Shown: piece after piece, positions 36,512 to 45,800 of the stretch
Numbering within the stretch: the stretch's first letter is position 1
Layout: every line of letters starts with the position of its first letter
DNA from: Synechococcus sp. CS-1328
GTDB taxonomy: Bacteria > Cyanobacteriota > Cyanobacteriia > PCC-6307 > Cyanobiaceae
Length of the DNA stretch: 49,814 nucleotides
Reading direction: 5' to 3'
Assembly (NCBI RefSeq): GCF_025128095.1
Contig: NZ_JAHLYT010000008.1
Location: 1-49,814 of the forward strand
Position numbers and translations under genes: made by a program
The notes under the pieces: generated by a model
Told to the model about the DNA's origin: nothing
What the model saw: only the letters and a program-made list of their open reading frames with translations
Database searches by the model: none

Positions 36512-37560
36512 TCTCGCTGCCCTTTGACCTTGGCCTCCTGTTGAGCGGCCTGCTGCTGGCCCTGGTCACCTGGATCGGGATCGAACAGCTGGCCGGGCTG
36601 GCCCGACCGAACGGCCTGGCGCGTCGGCTGCTGCTGCGGGCACGCCTCAGTGTCAGCGTCACGATCGGGCTGGGCACCCTGATCTGGTGGGGGTTCCTGC
36701 GATTCGGCTGGGATCTCAGCCGCAACGGCAGCGAGGTGCGCCAGGTGGTGCTGATCCTCGGGCTGGTCTGGACGGTGCTGCGCTGCAAGGGCACCCTGCT
36801 GGCCCATGCCGGCGAGAACCTGGAGTGGTTGCAGCAGTGCAGCCAGTCAGACCGCAACTTTCTTCAGGACCTGCTCAACAAGCTGATCACGGCAACGTTG
36901 CTGCTGCTGGCGACGCTTGAGGTGCTGCGCCTGATGGGGGTGTCGCCCACGCTCCTGCTCACCGCCAGTGGCTTCGGTGCGGCCGCCCTCGGGTTTGGGG
37001 CCCGCACCCTGGTGGAAAACCTGCTGGGCGGGGTGATGCTCTACGTCAACCGCCCCTTCGTGATCGGCGACTTCATTCAGGTGCCGAGCCAGTCCCTGCA
37101 GGGGACGGTGAAGGTGATCGGGCTGTATTACACGCAATTGATCACACCGGATCAGCAGCCGCTCTACCTGCCCAATGCCACCTTCGCCAGCTCGGCGATC
37201 CTCAACGGCGCACGCCGCGATCACCGTCAGGTGCTGGTGATGTTCGGCATCCGCTACGACGATCAGCCCCTGCTGGAGCCGATCATCTCGGCCCTGCGCG
37301 CCGAACTGAGCCAGTGCCCGGGGGTGGAGCAGGCCCTGCCGCGGCGGGTGCATTTCGTGGGGTATGGCGAATCCAGCCTCGATCTACGGCTGGAGTGCTT
37401 CGGTGGCGGCAGTCCCGATGCCTATTACGACCTGCAGCAGGAGATCCTGCATCGGATCGGCCGGATCGTGACCAGCCAGGGCGCCGCGATGCCCTTCCCG
37501 ACCAGGCTGGTGTTCCAGAACGGGAGTCCAAACGTGAGCCCTCAGGCCATAGGGGGCTGA
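36508..37560 (+). CDS. MscS-family mechanosensitive channel
   Basis: 350 residues from GTG 36508, which overlaps the ribD stop. Four or five membrane helices (LLLSGLLLALVTWIGI, VSVTIGLGTLIWWGFL, VVLILGLVWTVLRC, LLLLATLEVLRLMGV) precede the pore helix TASGFGAAALGFGARTLVENLLGGVML with the Gly/Ala pattern of MscS TM3, and the beta domain FVIGDFIQV and PNATFASSAILN. It releases solutes on hypo-osmotic shock. The link to ribD and GH116 is by coupling only. Confidence 0.9.
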   Translation: MISLPFDLGLLLSGLLLALVTWIGIEQLAGLARPNGLARRLLLRARLSVSVTIGLGTLIWWGFLRFGWDLSRNGSEVRQVVLILGLVWTVLRCKGTLLAHAGENLEWLQQCSQSDRNFLQDLLNKLITATLLLLATLEVLRLMGVSPTLLLTASGFGAAALGFGARTLVENLLGGVMLYVNRPFVIGDFIQVPSQSLQGTVKVIGLYYTQLITPDQQPLYLPNATFASSAILNGARRDHRQVLVMFGIRYDDQPLLEPIISALRAELSQCPGVEQALPRRVHFVGYGESSLDLRLECFGGGSPDAYYDLQQEILHRIGRIVTSQGAAMPFPTRLVFQNGSPNVSPQAIGG

Positions 37561-37600
37561 GGGGCTCCCAGGCTGGCGGCTGAGAATCCCTTGCGATGGA

Positions 37601-37846
37601 TCAGCTGGGGATGAAGTGACGCAGACGGCAGGCCTCGCTGGCGGTGCGGTGCTGCAGTTCCTCATCGCTGAGCTCACTCTCCTGACGTTGCTGGGCCGCG
37701 ATCACGTCGCCCTCGCTGAGCTGGTAGCCCTGTTCAGCCGCCAGGGCCAGAAAATCCGCCAGGTCCAGGGGCTGATTCAACCGCTGCTGCAGGTCGGCAT
37801 CGGCGCGGGCCCGGGCGAGGAAGGCATCGAGTTGATCGAGGCTCAT
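37601..37846 (-). CDS. Nif11-like leader domain protein without a GG cleavage site
   Basis: 81 residues from ATG 37846. MSLDQLDAFLARARADADLQQRL and DFLALAAEQGYQLSEGDV are a clear Nif11 domain, the leader type of prochlorosins and other nitrile-hydratase/Nif11-led peptides of marine picocyanobacteria. It also keeps SELSDEELQ, the end of a typical leader, but the double-Gly site and cysteine-rich core are missing; a short tail (HRTASEACRLRHFIPS) with one Cys follows. No LanM or peptidase-transporter gene is nearby. It is either a stand-alone Nif11 protein or a precursor that lost its core. It ends 40 bases past the mscS stop, convergent. Confidence 0.75.
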   Translation of the reverse strand: MSLDQLDAFLARARADADLQQRLNQPLDLADFLALAAEQGYQLSEGDVIAAQQRQESELSDEELQHRTASEACRLRHFIPS

Positions 37847-37896
37847 GGGCGGCTCCGGTGGGTGACTCTGTCCTAAGCCGGCAGCGTGCCTGATCC

Positions 37897-38679
37897 TCAA
37901 GGGTCGTCCCGCGTCAGCGGGCGGCTCCTCTGGTCCTCGCTTTCCTGCACCGTCAGGCGGCTGATCAGGATCCCCATCACGACCGCGATGTACAGCGGCC
38001 CCACCACGATGAACAGCACAGTGAACATCTGTGCTGGTGGCGTTTTGGGAAGAATGTCGCCAAAGCCCAGGGTGCTGAGACAGACAAAGGCGTAATAGGT
38101 CAGCCGCACAAAATCGAGGTTCCACGGCACTTCCGTTGCCCCGGTGGCACTTTTGATGAGGAGCGGCTGTTGATCGCTGGCGCTGAGAAAGCTGCCAGGC
38201 TGCACGGTCTCCAGCACCGTCACCACCATGCCCGCCGTGAGCCCGAGCAGCACGTAGCCGGCCACGGCTCCCATCAACACCTTCTGGTTGATCAGCTTTT
38301 CCTCCGACAGAAAAAGGATCAGCCGCTGCAGGCTCCAGGCGATGAAGCCGGTGATCAGCAGCAGCAGGGGAAGGCCGCTGCTGCGCGCCTCCAGCGGCGT
38401 GAACGACCAGAACACCATCGACAGCAGGCACGCCAGGCCCACCAGGCGGAAGGCCAGATCGTTGCTGCGGCGGCCGCCGGGCCGCAGCGTCTCGCGCAGC
38501 TGCAGGCTGAGAATCAGCAGCAGGAGTCCGTAGAGAAGATGGGCCAGCCGGTTGAAGGGAGCCGGCAGGCTCAGGCAGGCCAGGATGAACAGGTCGAGCA
38601 GCAGCAGGTTGCGGTAGAAGCGATGCCGCCGCAGCCTGCGTCGATCCGGACTGAGATCAGTTGGACTCAGCAGATGCAT
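37897..38679 (-). CDS. Potassium channel family protein (single-pore)
   Basis: 260 residues with about six helices. The pore region has YYAFVCLSTLGFGDILPKTPPAQMFTVLFIVVGPLYIAVVMGILI: TLGFGD is the selectivity filter (a TxGFGD form), flanked by pore helix and final helix. Earlier helices include NLLLLDLFILACLSL, LLYGLLLLILSL, LVGLACLLSMVFWSF, and VLMGAVAGYVLLGLTAGMVVTVL. No TrkA-N or cyclic-nucleotide domain is attached, only a 20-residue tail. It is divergent from ftsH, with 113 bases between starts. Confidence 0.82.
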   Translation of the reverse strand: MHLLSPTDLSPDRRRLRRHRFYRNLLLLDLFILACLSLPAPFNRLAHLLYGLLLLILSLQLRETLRPGGRRSNDLAFRLVGLACLLSMVFWSFTPLEARSSGLPLLLLITGFIAWSLQRLILFLSEEKLINQKVLMGAVAGYVLLGLTAGMVVTVLETVQPGSFLSASDQQPLLIKSATGATEVPWNLDFVRLTYYAFVCLSTLGFGDILPKTPPAQMFTVLFIVVGPLYIAVVMGILISRLTVQESEDQRSRPLTRDDP

Positions 38680-38792
38680 GCAGCCGCCTCGGTTGCCTGC
38701 ATTGTGGGGCCGCCGTTCGGTTCTCCCACCCGGCTCTCGGGGCGCCCCTGCAGCAAGGACCCTTAGTTTGGTCAGACTACGGAGGACTGACG

Positions 38793-40703
38793 ATGGCCAT
38801 CCGCCAGGACGACAAAGGTCCGAACCGGCGCTTCGGAGTGATCAATCTGGTGCTGATCGGCTTCGGTGTGCTGTTGCTGTTCAGCAACTTCCTGCCGTCG
38901 CAGGGCATGCAGCAGGTGCCGCGGGTGCCCTATTCGCTGTTCATCGACCAGGTGAACGACGACAACGTCCAGCGCGCTTACATCACCCAGGACCAGATCC
39001 GCTACGAACTCAAGAGCCCGGAGGAAGAAGGCGCCCCGTCGGTGCTGGCCACCACCCCGATCTTCGACATGGAGCTACCCCAGCGCCTTGAGCAGCACGG
39101 GGTGGAATTCGCCGCTGCTCCGCCCAAGAAACCCAATTTCTTCACCACGCTGCTGAGCTGGGTGGTGCCACCGCTGATCTTCATTCTGGTGCTTCAGTTC
39201 TTCGCCAGGAGAAGTGGCATGGGCGGTGGAGCCCAGGGAGCGCTGAGCTTCACCAAGAGCAAGGCCAAGGTCTACGTGCCCGATGAGGAATCGCGCGTCA
39301 CCTTCGCCGATGTGGCTGGCGTGGACGAGGCTAAACAGGAGCTCACCGAGATCGTCGATTTCCTGAAGACCCCGGAGCGCTATGCCGCCATCGGCGCCCG
39401 CATTCCCAAGGGCGTGCTGCTGGTGGGTCCTCCCGGAACCGGCAAGACCCTGCTGTCCAAAGCGGTTGCTGGTGAAGCCGGCGTGCCCTTTTTCATCATC
39501 TCGGGTTCCGAGTTTGTTGAGTTGTTCGTCGGTGCCGGTGCGGCCCGGGTGCGCGATCTGTTCGAGGAAGCCAAGAAGAAGGCGCCCTGCATCATCTTCA
39601 TCGACGAACTCGACGCCATCGGCAAGAGCCGTTCCGGGTCGATGGGTGTGGTCGGCGGCAACGACGAACGCGAACAGACCCTTAACCAGCTGCTCACCGA
39701 GATGGACGGCTTCGCCGCCCAGGACAAGCCGGTGATCGTGCTGGCGGCCACCAACCAGCCGGAAACCCTCGATGCCGCCCTGCTGAGGCCGGGCCGATTC
39801 GATCGCCAGGTGCTGGTGGATCGGCCTGATCTCTCCGGCCGCAAGATGATTCTCGACATCTACGCCAAGAAGGTGAAGTTGTCGGCCAATGTTGACCTCG
39901 ACAAGATCGCCCAGGCCACCAGTGGCTTCGCCGGCGCCGACCTTGCCAACCTGGTCAACGAAGCTGCCCTGCTGGCGGCCCGCGTCTACCGCACCAGTGT
40001 GGAACAGGGCGACCTCAACGAAGCGATCGAGCGGGTGGTGGCCGGCCTGGAGAAGAAGAGCCGCGTGCTCCAGCCTGATGAAAAGAAAGTGGTGGCTTAT
40101 CACGAGGTCGGGCACGCCATCGTGGGGCACCTGATGCCAGGCGGCAGCAAGGTGGCCAAGATCTCGATCGTGCCGCGTGGCATGGCAGCCCTGGGCTACA
40201 CGTTGCAGCTGCCGACCGAAGAACGCTTTCTCAACTCCAAGGGCGACCTGGAGGGGCAGATCGCCACCTTGCTCGGGGGCCGCAGCGCTGAAGAGATCGT
40301 CTTCGGTGCCGTGACCACCGGTGCGGCCAATGATCTGCAGCGCGCCACCGACATTGCGGAGCAGATGGTGGGCACTTACGGCATGAGCGAAACCCTCGGC
40401 CCCCTCGCCTACGACAAACAGGGCGGCAGCCGCTTCCTCGGCGGACCCAGCAACCCCCGCCGCGTCGTCAGTGATGCCACCGCCCAGGCGATCGATAAGG
40501 AGGTGCGCACCCTGGTGGATCGGGCCCATGAACGGGCCCTGTCGATCCTGAACCACAACCGTGGGCTGCTCGATTCGATCTCCGAGAAGATCCTCGAGAA
40601 GGAGGTGATCGAAGGCGACGATCTCAAGGATCTGCTCGCTTCCAGCACCATGCCCCAGGGGGAAGAGTCGGTGAGCTGTGCGGACCAGCTCAGCCCAGCC
40701 TGA
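38793..40703 (+). CDS. ftsH: ATP-dependent zinc metalloprotease FtsH
   Basis: 636 residues. ATG 38793 has GGAGG at 38781-38785, seven bases upstream; in-frame codons further left are outside the family. TM1 is [19 protein letters not shown]2 [18 protein letters not shown]. The AAA domain shows [32 protein letters not shown] and [20 protein letters not shown]; the protease zinc site is HEVGH (about residue 436), with [12 protein letters not shown] after it. Cyanobacteria carry several FtsH forms used for thylakoid quality control; the paralogue is not assigned. The C-terminus is short and acidic/polar. Confidence 0.97.
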   Translation: MAIRQDDKGPNRRFGVINLVLIGFGVLLLFSNFLPSQGMQQVPRVPYSLFIDQVNDDNVQRAYITQDQIRYELKSPEEEGAPSVLATTPIFDMELPQRLEQHGVEFAAAPPKKPNFFTTLLSWVVPPLIFILVLQFFARRSGMGGGAQGALSFTKSKAKVYVPDEESRVTFADVAGVDEAKQELTEIVDFLKTPERYAAIGARIPKGVLLVGPPGTGKTLLSKAVAGEAGVPFFIISGSEFVELFVGAGAARVRDLFEEAKKKAPCIIFIDELDAIGKSRSGSMGVVGGNDEREQTLNQLLTEMDGFAAQDKPVIVLAATNQPETLDAALLRPGRFDRQVLVDRPDLSGRKMILDIYAKKVKLSANVDLDKIAQATSGFAGADLANLVNEAALLAARVYRTSVEQGDLNEAIERVVAGLEKKSRVLQPDEKKVVAYHEVGHAIVGHLMPGGSKVAKISIVPRGMAALGYTLQLPTEERFLNSKGDLEGQIATLLGGRSAEEIVFGAVTTGAANDLQRATDIAEQMVGTYGMSETLGPLAYDKQGGSRFLGGPSNPRRVVSDATAQAIDKEVRTLVDRAHERALSILNHNRGLLDSISEKILEKEVIEGDDLKDLLASSTMPQGEESVSCADQLSPA

Positions 40704-40710
40704 GTCCGAC

Positions 40711-40744
40711 ACCCGGAAGCGTCCTGCCCGGGAGGCTTCCGGGT
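40711..40744 (+). terminator. Hairpin after ftsH
   Basis: ACCCGGAAGC at 40711-40720 pairs perfectly with GCTTCCGGGT at 40735-40744 over a 14-base loop. There is no T tract after it, so it is a likely but not classical terminator between ftsH and argF. Confidence 0.5.
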
Positions 40745-40801
40745 CTCCGCCCTTGACGGCGGGGCCCCCGATCCCGGATAAGGGTTCTTTGAGATGGGGC
40801 G

Positions 40802-41758
40802 ATGACCTCCCAGCTCTCCAGCCTCGCCCTCCTGCTGAGCGGCCTGCGCGGATCTGATCTCCTCTCCTCCGCTGATCTGAGCGGCGATCAGACCCTGGCG
40901 CTGCTGCAGCTGGCCGCCGAACTCAAGAGCGGTCGGCGCAGCATCGACCTGGGCGGCAAGACGCTGGGCCTGATCTTCACCAAGGCCTCCACCCGCACCC
41001 GGGTGAGCTTCACGGTGGCGATGGCGCGCCTCGGTGGGCAGACGGTCGATCTCCACCCCTCCGTCACCCAGGTGGGCCGCGGAGAGCCGGTTGCGGATAC
41101 CGCCCGGGTGCTGAGCCGCTATGTGGATGCCCTGGCGATCCGCACCTTCGCCCAGCAGGAGCTGGCCGAGTACGCGCACTGGGCCTCCATCCCAGTGATC
41201 AATGCCCTCACCGACCTGGAACATCCCTGCCAGGCCCTGGCCGACTACCTCACCTTGCAGGAAGCCTTCGGCGGGATCGAGGGCTTGACCCTGGCCTACG
41301 TGGGCGACGGCAACAACGTGGCCCATTCCCTCCTGATCGCCGGAGCCTTGCTGGGAGTGAACGTGCGGGTGGGCTGTCCGGAGGGGTTTCTGCCCGATCC
41401 AGCCGTGGTGGAGCAGGCCCGTGGCCTGGCCGGCAGTCGCTGCCGCCTGGAGGTGCTGCACGATCCGGTGGCAACCGTGCGCGGTGCCCAGGCCCTCTAC
41501 ACCGATGTGTGGGCCTCGATGGGCCAGGAGCAGGAGCAGACGGAGCGCGAGCGGGCCTTCGCGGGCTGGTGCCTGGATGAAGCGCTCCTCTCCGAGGCGG
41601 ACAGTCGGGCGATCGTGCTGCATTGCCTGCCGGCCCACCGCGGCGAAGAGATCAGTGCCGGCGTGATTGAGGGTAACGCCAGCCGGGTGTTTGATCAGGC
41701 GGAGAACCGCTTGCATGTGCAGCAGGCCCTGCTGGCGGCGGTGCTGGGGGCGTTCTGA
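40802..41758 (+). CDS. argF: Ornithine carbamoyltransferase
   Basis: Makes citrulline from ornithine and carbamoyl phosphate in arginine synthesis. 318 residues. FTKASTRTRVSF carries the STRTR carbamoyl phosphate site, LEHPCQALADYLTL the HPCQ site, and LHCLPAHRGEEI the ornithine-binding HCLP motif. Length normal. ATG 40802 lies about 57 bases after the hairpin. It is followed by lexA after 86 bases. Confidence 0.96.
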   Translation: MTSQLSSLALLLSGLRGSDLLSSADLSGDQTLALLQLAAELKSGRRSIDLGGKTLGLIFTKASTRTRVSFTVAMARLGGQTVDLHPSVTQVGRGEPVADTARVLSRYVDALAIRTFAQQELAEYAHWASIPVINALTDLEHPCQALADYLTLQEAFGGIEGLTLAYVGDGNNVAHSLLIAGALLGVNVRVGCPEGFLPDPAVVEQARGLAGSRCRLEVLHDPVATVRGAQALYTDVWASMGQEQEQTERERAFAGWCLDEALLSEADSRAIVLHCLPAHRGEEISAGVIEGNASRVFDQAENRLHVQQALLAAVLGAF

Positions 41759-41814
41759 GTTCCTCCGGGTCCAAATCCGGCCAGCCGATCACTGGACAAA
41801 AGTGGCCCCAGAGC

Positions 41815-41828
41815 GATACAGATGTATC
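41815..41828. promoter_or_regulatory. Palindromic LexA operator candidate before lexA
   Basis: GATACA-GA-TGTATC is a perfect inverted repeat with a 2-base spacer, ending 16 bases before the lexA GTG. Its position and form fit an autoregulated SOS operator, and its spacing and core resemble the cyanobacterial LexA box type with an A/G-TAC and a GTT/AC half. That LexA binds it is inference. Confidence 0.55.
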
Positions 41829-41844
41829 AGGTGCTTGATGATTC

Positions 41845-42480
41845 GTGCCGTCCCCCCCTTCTCCTGTCGCTTCCACCCTGGAAACGCTCACATCGGCCCA
41901 GCGTGAGTTGTACGACTGGCTGGAGGGCTACATCGCAGCCCATCGCCACAGTCCTTCGATCCGGCAGATGATGCAGGCGATGGGCCTGCGTTCGCCGGCG
42001 CCGATCCAGAGCCGGCTGAGGCATCTGCAGCAGAAGGGCTGGATCACCTGGCAGGAGGGCCAGGCCCGCACCCTGCAGCTGCTGGGCGAGCGCCTCGAGG
42101 GAATCCCCGTGCTCGGAGCTGTTGCGGCCGGAGGGCTGGTGGAAAGCTTCGACGATGTCCAGGACCGGCTCGACATCGCGCCGCTGCTGGAAAGTCGTGG
42201 CCTGTTTGCCCTCACCGTCAACGGAGACTCGATGGTGGGCGCCCACATCGCCGATGGCGACATGGTGCTGATGGAACCGGTCAGCGATGCCACGAGGATC
42301 CTCCCCGGCACCATCGTCAGCGCCCAGGTGCCCGGCAGCGGCACCACGCTCAAGCACTTCCATCCCGATGGAACCCAGATCCGGCTGGAGGCCGCCAATC
42401 CCGCCTACGCACCGATCGTGCTGCCCGCCGACCAGGTGCTGATCCAGGGCCGCCTCGTGGCGGTGTGGCGCCAGCTCTGA
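41845..42480 (+). CDS. lexA: SOS repressor LexA
   Basis: 211 residues from GTG 41845. The N-terminal winged helix (about 12-75) has AQRELYDWLEGYIAAHRHSPSIRQMMQAMGLRSPAPIQSRL. The C-terminal S24 domain has the cleavage dipeptide Ala95-Gly96 in AVAAGGLVE, Ser129 in NGDSMVGAHIADGD and Lys170 in TTLKHF, so self-cleavage is possible; some cyanobacterial LexA proteins lack these residues, this one keeps them. It then acts as an SOS switch or, as shown in other cyanobacteria, on carbon and motility genes (family knowledge). A palindrome lies just upstream. Confidence 0.92.
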   Translation: MPSPPSPVASTLETLTSAQRELYDWLEGYIAAHRHSPSIRQMMQAMGLRSPAPIQSRLRHLQQKGWITWQEGQARTLQLLGERLEGIPVLGAVAAGGLVESFDDVQDRLDIAPLLESRGLFALTVNGDSMVGAHIADGDMVLMEPVSDATRILPGTIVSAQVPGSGTTLKHFHPDGTQIRLEAANPAYAPIVLPADQVLIQGRLVAVWRQL

Positions 42481-42606
42481 GCCTGGCCAGCCGCTCGACG
42501 GAACCGATTCAGCCAGGACAGGCTGCGGTGTAAAGTCTCGAAGCGAGCAGCGGGGTCCACTGGGCCAAACGAAGTCACCAGAACTTCGTTCGTTTCTTGC
42601 AAGTAT

Positions 42607-42679
42607 GGGGCCATAGCTCAGCTGGTAGAGCACCTGCATGGCATGCAGGGGGTCAGCGGTTCGAATCCGCTTGGCTCCA
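42607..42679 (+). tRNA. tRNA-Ala (anticodon GGC)
   Basis: Acceptor GGGGCCA at 42607-42613 pairs with TGGCTCC at 42672-42678, with discriminator A at 42679. The D arm AGCTCAGCTGGTAGAGC, the anticodon stem CCTGC/GCAGG with loop ATGGCAT (anticodon GGC) and the T arm with GGTTCGAATCC are all standard. CCA is not encoded. It reads GCC and GCU alanine codons, fitting a high-GC genome. Confidence 0.97.
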
Positions 42680-42726
42680 TTTATTTTGATCTGCGGTTGG
42701 ACTTCGCTCCAATTGGCATGATGATT

Positions 42727-42761
42727 CCTTAGGCAGATCAGCTGTCTGAGGGATTTTTTTT
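42727..42761 (+). terminator. Intrinsic terminator after tRNA-Ala
   Basis: CCTTAGGCAG (42727-42736) pairs with CTGTCTGAGG (42742-42751) using two G-U pairs, loop ATCAG, followed by GA and eight T (42754-42761). It closes the tRNA transcript about 48 bases after the tRNA and lies before the TPR-CHAT gene, which therefore needs its own promoter. Confidence 0.85.
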
Positions 42762-42852
42762 GTTCGCCGGCATTCGCACGTTCGTTTTGCCCTGTGCCGT
42801 CAGGCTGCGGAGCCTTTCCCATGAGGAACGCGTCGCAGCAGGAGCGCATCCC

Positions 42853-45800
42853 ATGAGCTGGACGCCGCTGTTCCTGGCTGTGATCACGCTCCATCCGATG
42901 GCGATGGCAGCGGCACTGGCTGATCCCAGAGTGGTTGAACCCAGGGTGGCCTCCCCCAGGGAGGCCGAACCAGAGCCCCTACCGGCTCCGGTTCAGGCCT
43001 GGATTCAACAAGCCTCCGAGCTTCAGGCACGAGGTGCCTTTGCCGAAGCCGCAACCCTGTGGGAGCAGGTCGTGGCCGTGATGGCACAGAGCCGGGGGTC
43101 GGAGCACCCCGACACCCTGGCGGCCATCAACAACGTGGCGGCCCTGCGGGTACAGGCGGGCGAGTACGCCAAGGCCGAACCCCTCTACCAACGCGTGCTG
43201 GAGGTCAAGCAGCGGCGACTGCCCCCCCAGGATCCAAGCCTGGCCACCACCCTCAACAACCTGGCCGAGCTCTACTACCTCCAGGGGCTCTACAGCCAGG
43301 CGGAACCCCTGTTCCAGCGCGCTCTGGCGATCCGGGAACAGGCCGTCGGCCCCAACCACCCCGACACCGCCGCAGCCCTCAACAACCTGGCCGCCGTCTA
43401 CGACGGCCAGGGACGCTTCCCCCAGGCCGAACGCCTCTACCGGCGCGCCCTGGCCATCCGCGAGCAGACCCTCGGACCTGAGCACCCTTCCACCGCCACC
43501 TCCCTCAACAACCTCGCAGCCCTGTTCGACAGCCAGGGGCTCTATGCCCAGGCCGAACCGCTCTACCGCCGCGCCCTGGCGATCCAGGAGCAGAGCGTGG
43601 GCCACCGCCATCCCCTCACCGCCAGCACGCTCAGCAACCTGGCCCTGATGCTGGCCAACCGGGGCAGCACTCAAGAGGCTGAACGCCTCGCCAGCCGGGC
43701 CCTGGAGATCCGGGACGCGGTGCTGGGCCCCATGCACCCCCAGACAGCCATCAGCCTCGGCAATCTGGCTCTGCTGCAGATGGAGCGCGGCGCCTACGCC
43801 ACGGCTCAGGCGCTCTACGAACGGGCGCTGACCATCAACGAAACAGCCCTGGGGCCAGCGCACCCCAGCACGGCCACCGCCCTCAACAACCTGGCCCTGC
43901 TGTTCGACACCCAGGGGCTGTTCGTTCAGGCCCAACCCCTGTACGAGCGGGCGCTGGCGATCCGGGAACAGAGCCTCGGTCCCGACCACCCCGATACCGC
44001 CAATGCCCTCAACAACCTGGCCGCCCTCGCCCGCAGCCGCGGTGGCTTCGCGGAAGCGGAAACGGGCTATCGACGGGCCCTGGCGATCCGCGAGCGCAGC
44101 CTTGGTCCTGATCACCCAGACACCGCCGCCTCCGTCGCCAACCTGGCCGAACTGCTGAGCGAACAGGGCCGGAACGACGAAGCCGAACCCTTGGCCCGCC
44201 GCGCCCTCGCCATTCGGGACAAGGTCCTGGGGCCGGATCACCCGCTCACCGCCCTGGCGCTGAACAACCTGGCCGTGTTGCTCGATCGTCTCGGAGATGG
44301 AGTGCAGGCGGAGTCGCTGCATCGGCGCGCCCTGGCCATCAGGGAAACAGCCCTGGGGCCGGATCATCCCGATACCGCCAACTCCCGCAACAACCTGGCC
44401 CTGCAGCTGGCGGCACGGGGCGCCACCGCCGAGGCGATCCCACTGCTGGAGCAGGCCTTGCGGGTCCAGGAGCGGCTTCTCGGGCCGGATCACCCCAACA
44501 CGGCCAGCGCCCTGATCAGCCTGGCCGTGCTGCGGGGCAACCAGGGGGGACAAGCGCAGGCCGTCGCCCTGCTGCGGCGTGGCATCAGCGGCCAGACCCT
44601 CTTCCTCCAGCGCGAACTTCCTCTCCTGCCCGAGGCCCAGCGCCAGGCCCAGATCCGCACCCTCGGCAATGCCTGGGAGGCCGCCTACTCCCAGGCCGGT
44701 CGCTCCAGCAGCGGCACGGACCTTGCCCTGTTCACCCGCCTCAACCGCCACGGGCTCCTCCAGGACATCGAACGCCGCCAGGCCCTGCTCAGCCGGGCCC
44801 CCGGCCCTCAGCGCGCCCTCACCCGGCGGATCGCCGCCCTCACCACCAGGCTGTCGACCCTCACCCTGCCGCCGCCCCGGCGGGAAGCCCTGCAGACGCA
44901 ACGGCTGCAGCTCGAGCAGCAGCTCTACCGCCAGTTGCCCGCCCTCTCGCCGCAGTTGGTCGAGGCGGCCGAGGTGGCGCAGGCCCTGCCAGGCGATGGC
45001 GTTCTGATCGAGTTTCAGCGCTACCGCCCCTATGACGGACGTCAGCAGCCTGAGCACCGCTGGGGTGAGCCGCGCTACCTCGCCCTGGTGCTCCAGCCCA
45101 CGGGGGCCAGATCCAGCGTCGACCTCGGCCCCGCGGCACCGATCGAGCAGCTGATCCAGCGGGCTCTCGTGGTGAGCGAGCGCGGCGTCGAGCCAGTGGA
45201 GCCCCTCTGGCAACAGTTGCTCGACACCCTGATCACCCCCCTCCAGCCCCAGTTGATGGGCCGGCGGCGCTGGTTTCTGTCGCTCGACGCCGAACTCAAC
45301 CGCGTGCCCTTCGCGGCTCTGCCCGCTCCAGGCCGGCCCCAGCAACGCCTGGCCCAGGCGATCAGCTTGCGGTTGCTCACCAGCGGCCGCGACCTGCTGC
45401 CTGCCACTCGGTTATCCCCAGCGGGATCGCCAGCAGGATTGCCACCGGTCGCACCGGCACGGTCGCTGGTGCTTGCCAACCCCGATTTCGGCGGCAGCCA
45501 GCCCTGGTCTTCCCTGCCCGGCACCCTGATCGAAGGCCGGCGGATCGCCGACCAGATCGGCGCCCAGCTGCTGCTCGGAAAGGCGGCCTCCACCACCGCT
45601 CTTCAGGAGGCCAACGGGCCAAGGATTCTGCACATCGCCAGCCACGGTTTTTTTCGCAGGCCGTCAGCGGGCGGCGATCCCCTGCTCGACAGCGGCCTCG
45701 TCCTGGCCGGTGCCAACACGCGCCAGAGCGACCGCGTCGACGGCTATCTCACCGCCAAGGAGGCCGCCCAGCTTCGCCTGGATGGCACCCAGCTCGTCGT

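Noticed and set aside
39075..40712. 545-residue minus-strand frame opposite ftsH
   Set aside because: Antisense of conserved FtsH motifs; no independent coding signal.
43090..44560. Regular 126-bp periodicity that might be taken for a DNA repeat array or CRISPR
   Set aside because: The period is 42 codons and comes from TPR units; unit sequences diverge at third positions, and there are no short identical repeats with unique spacers.
42979..45345. 788-residue minus-strand frame across the TPR region
   Set aside because: It is the mirror of the TPR repeats in GC-rich DNA; its protein is low-complexity Gly/Gln/Val with no family pattern, while the plus strand has clear TPR and CHAT motifs.
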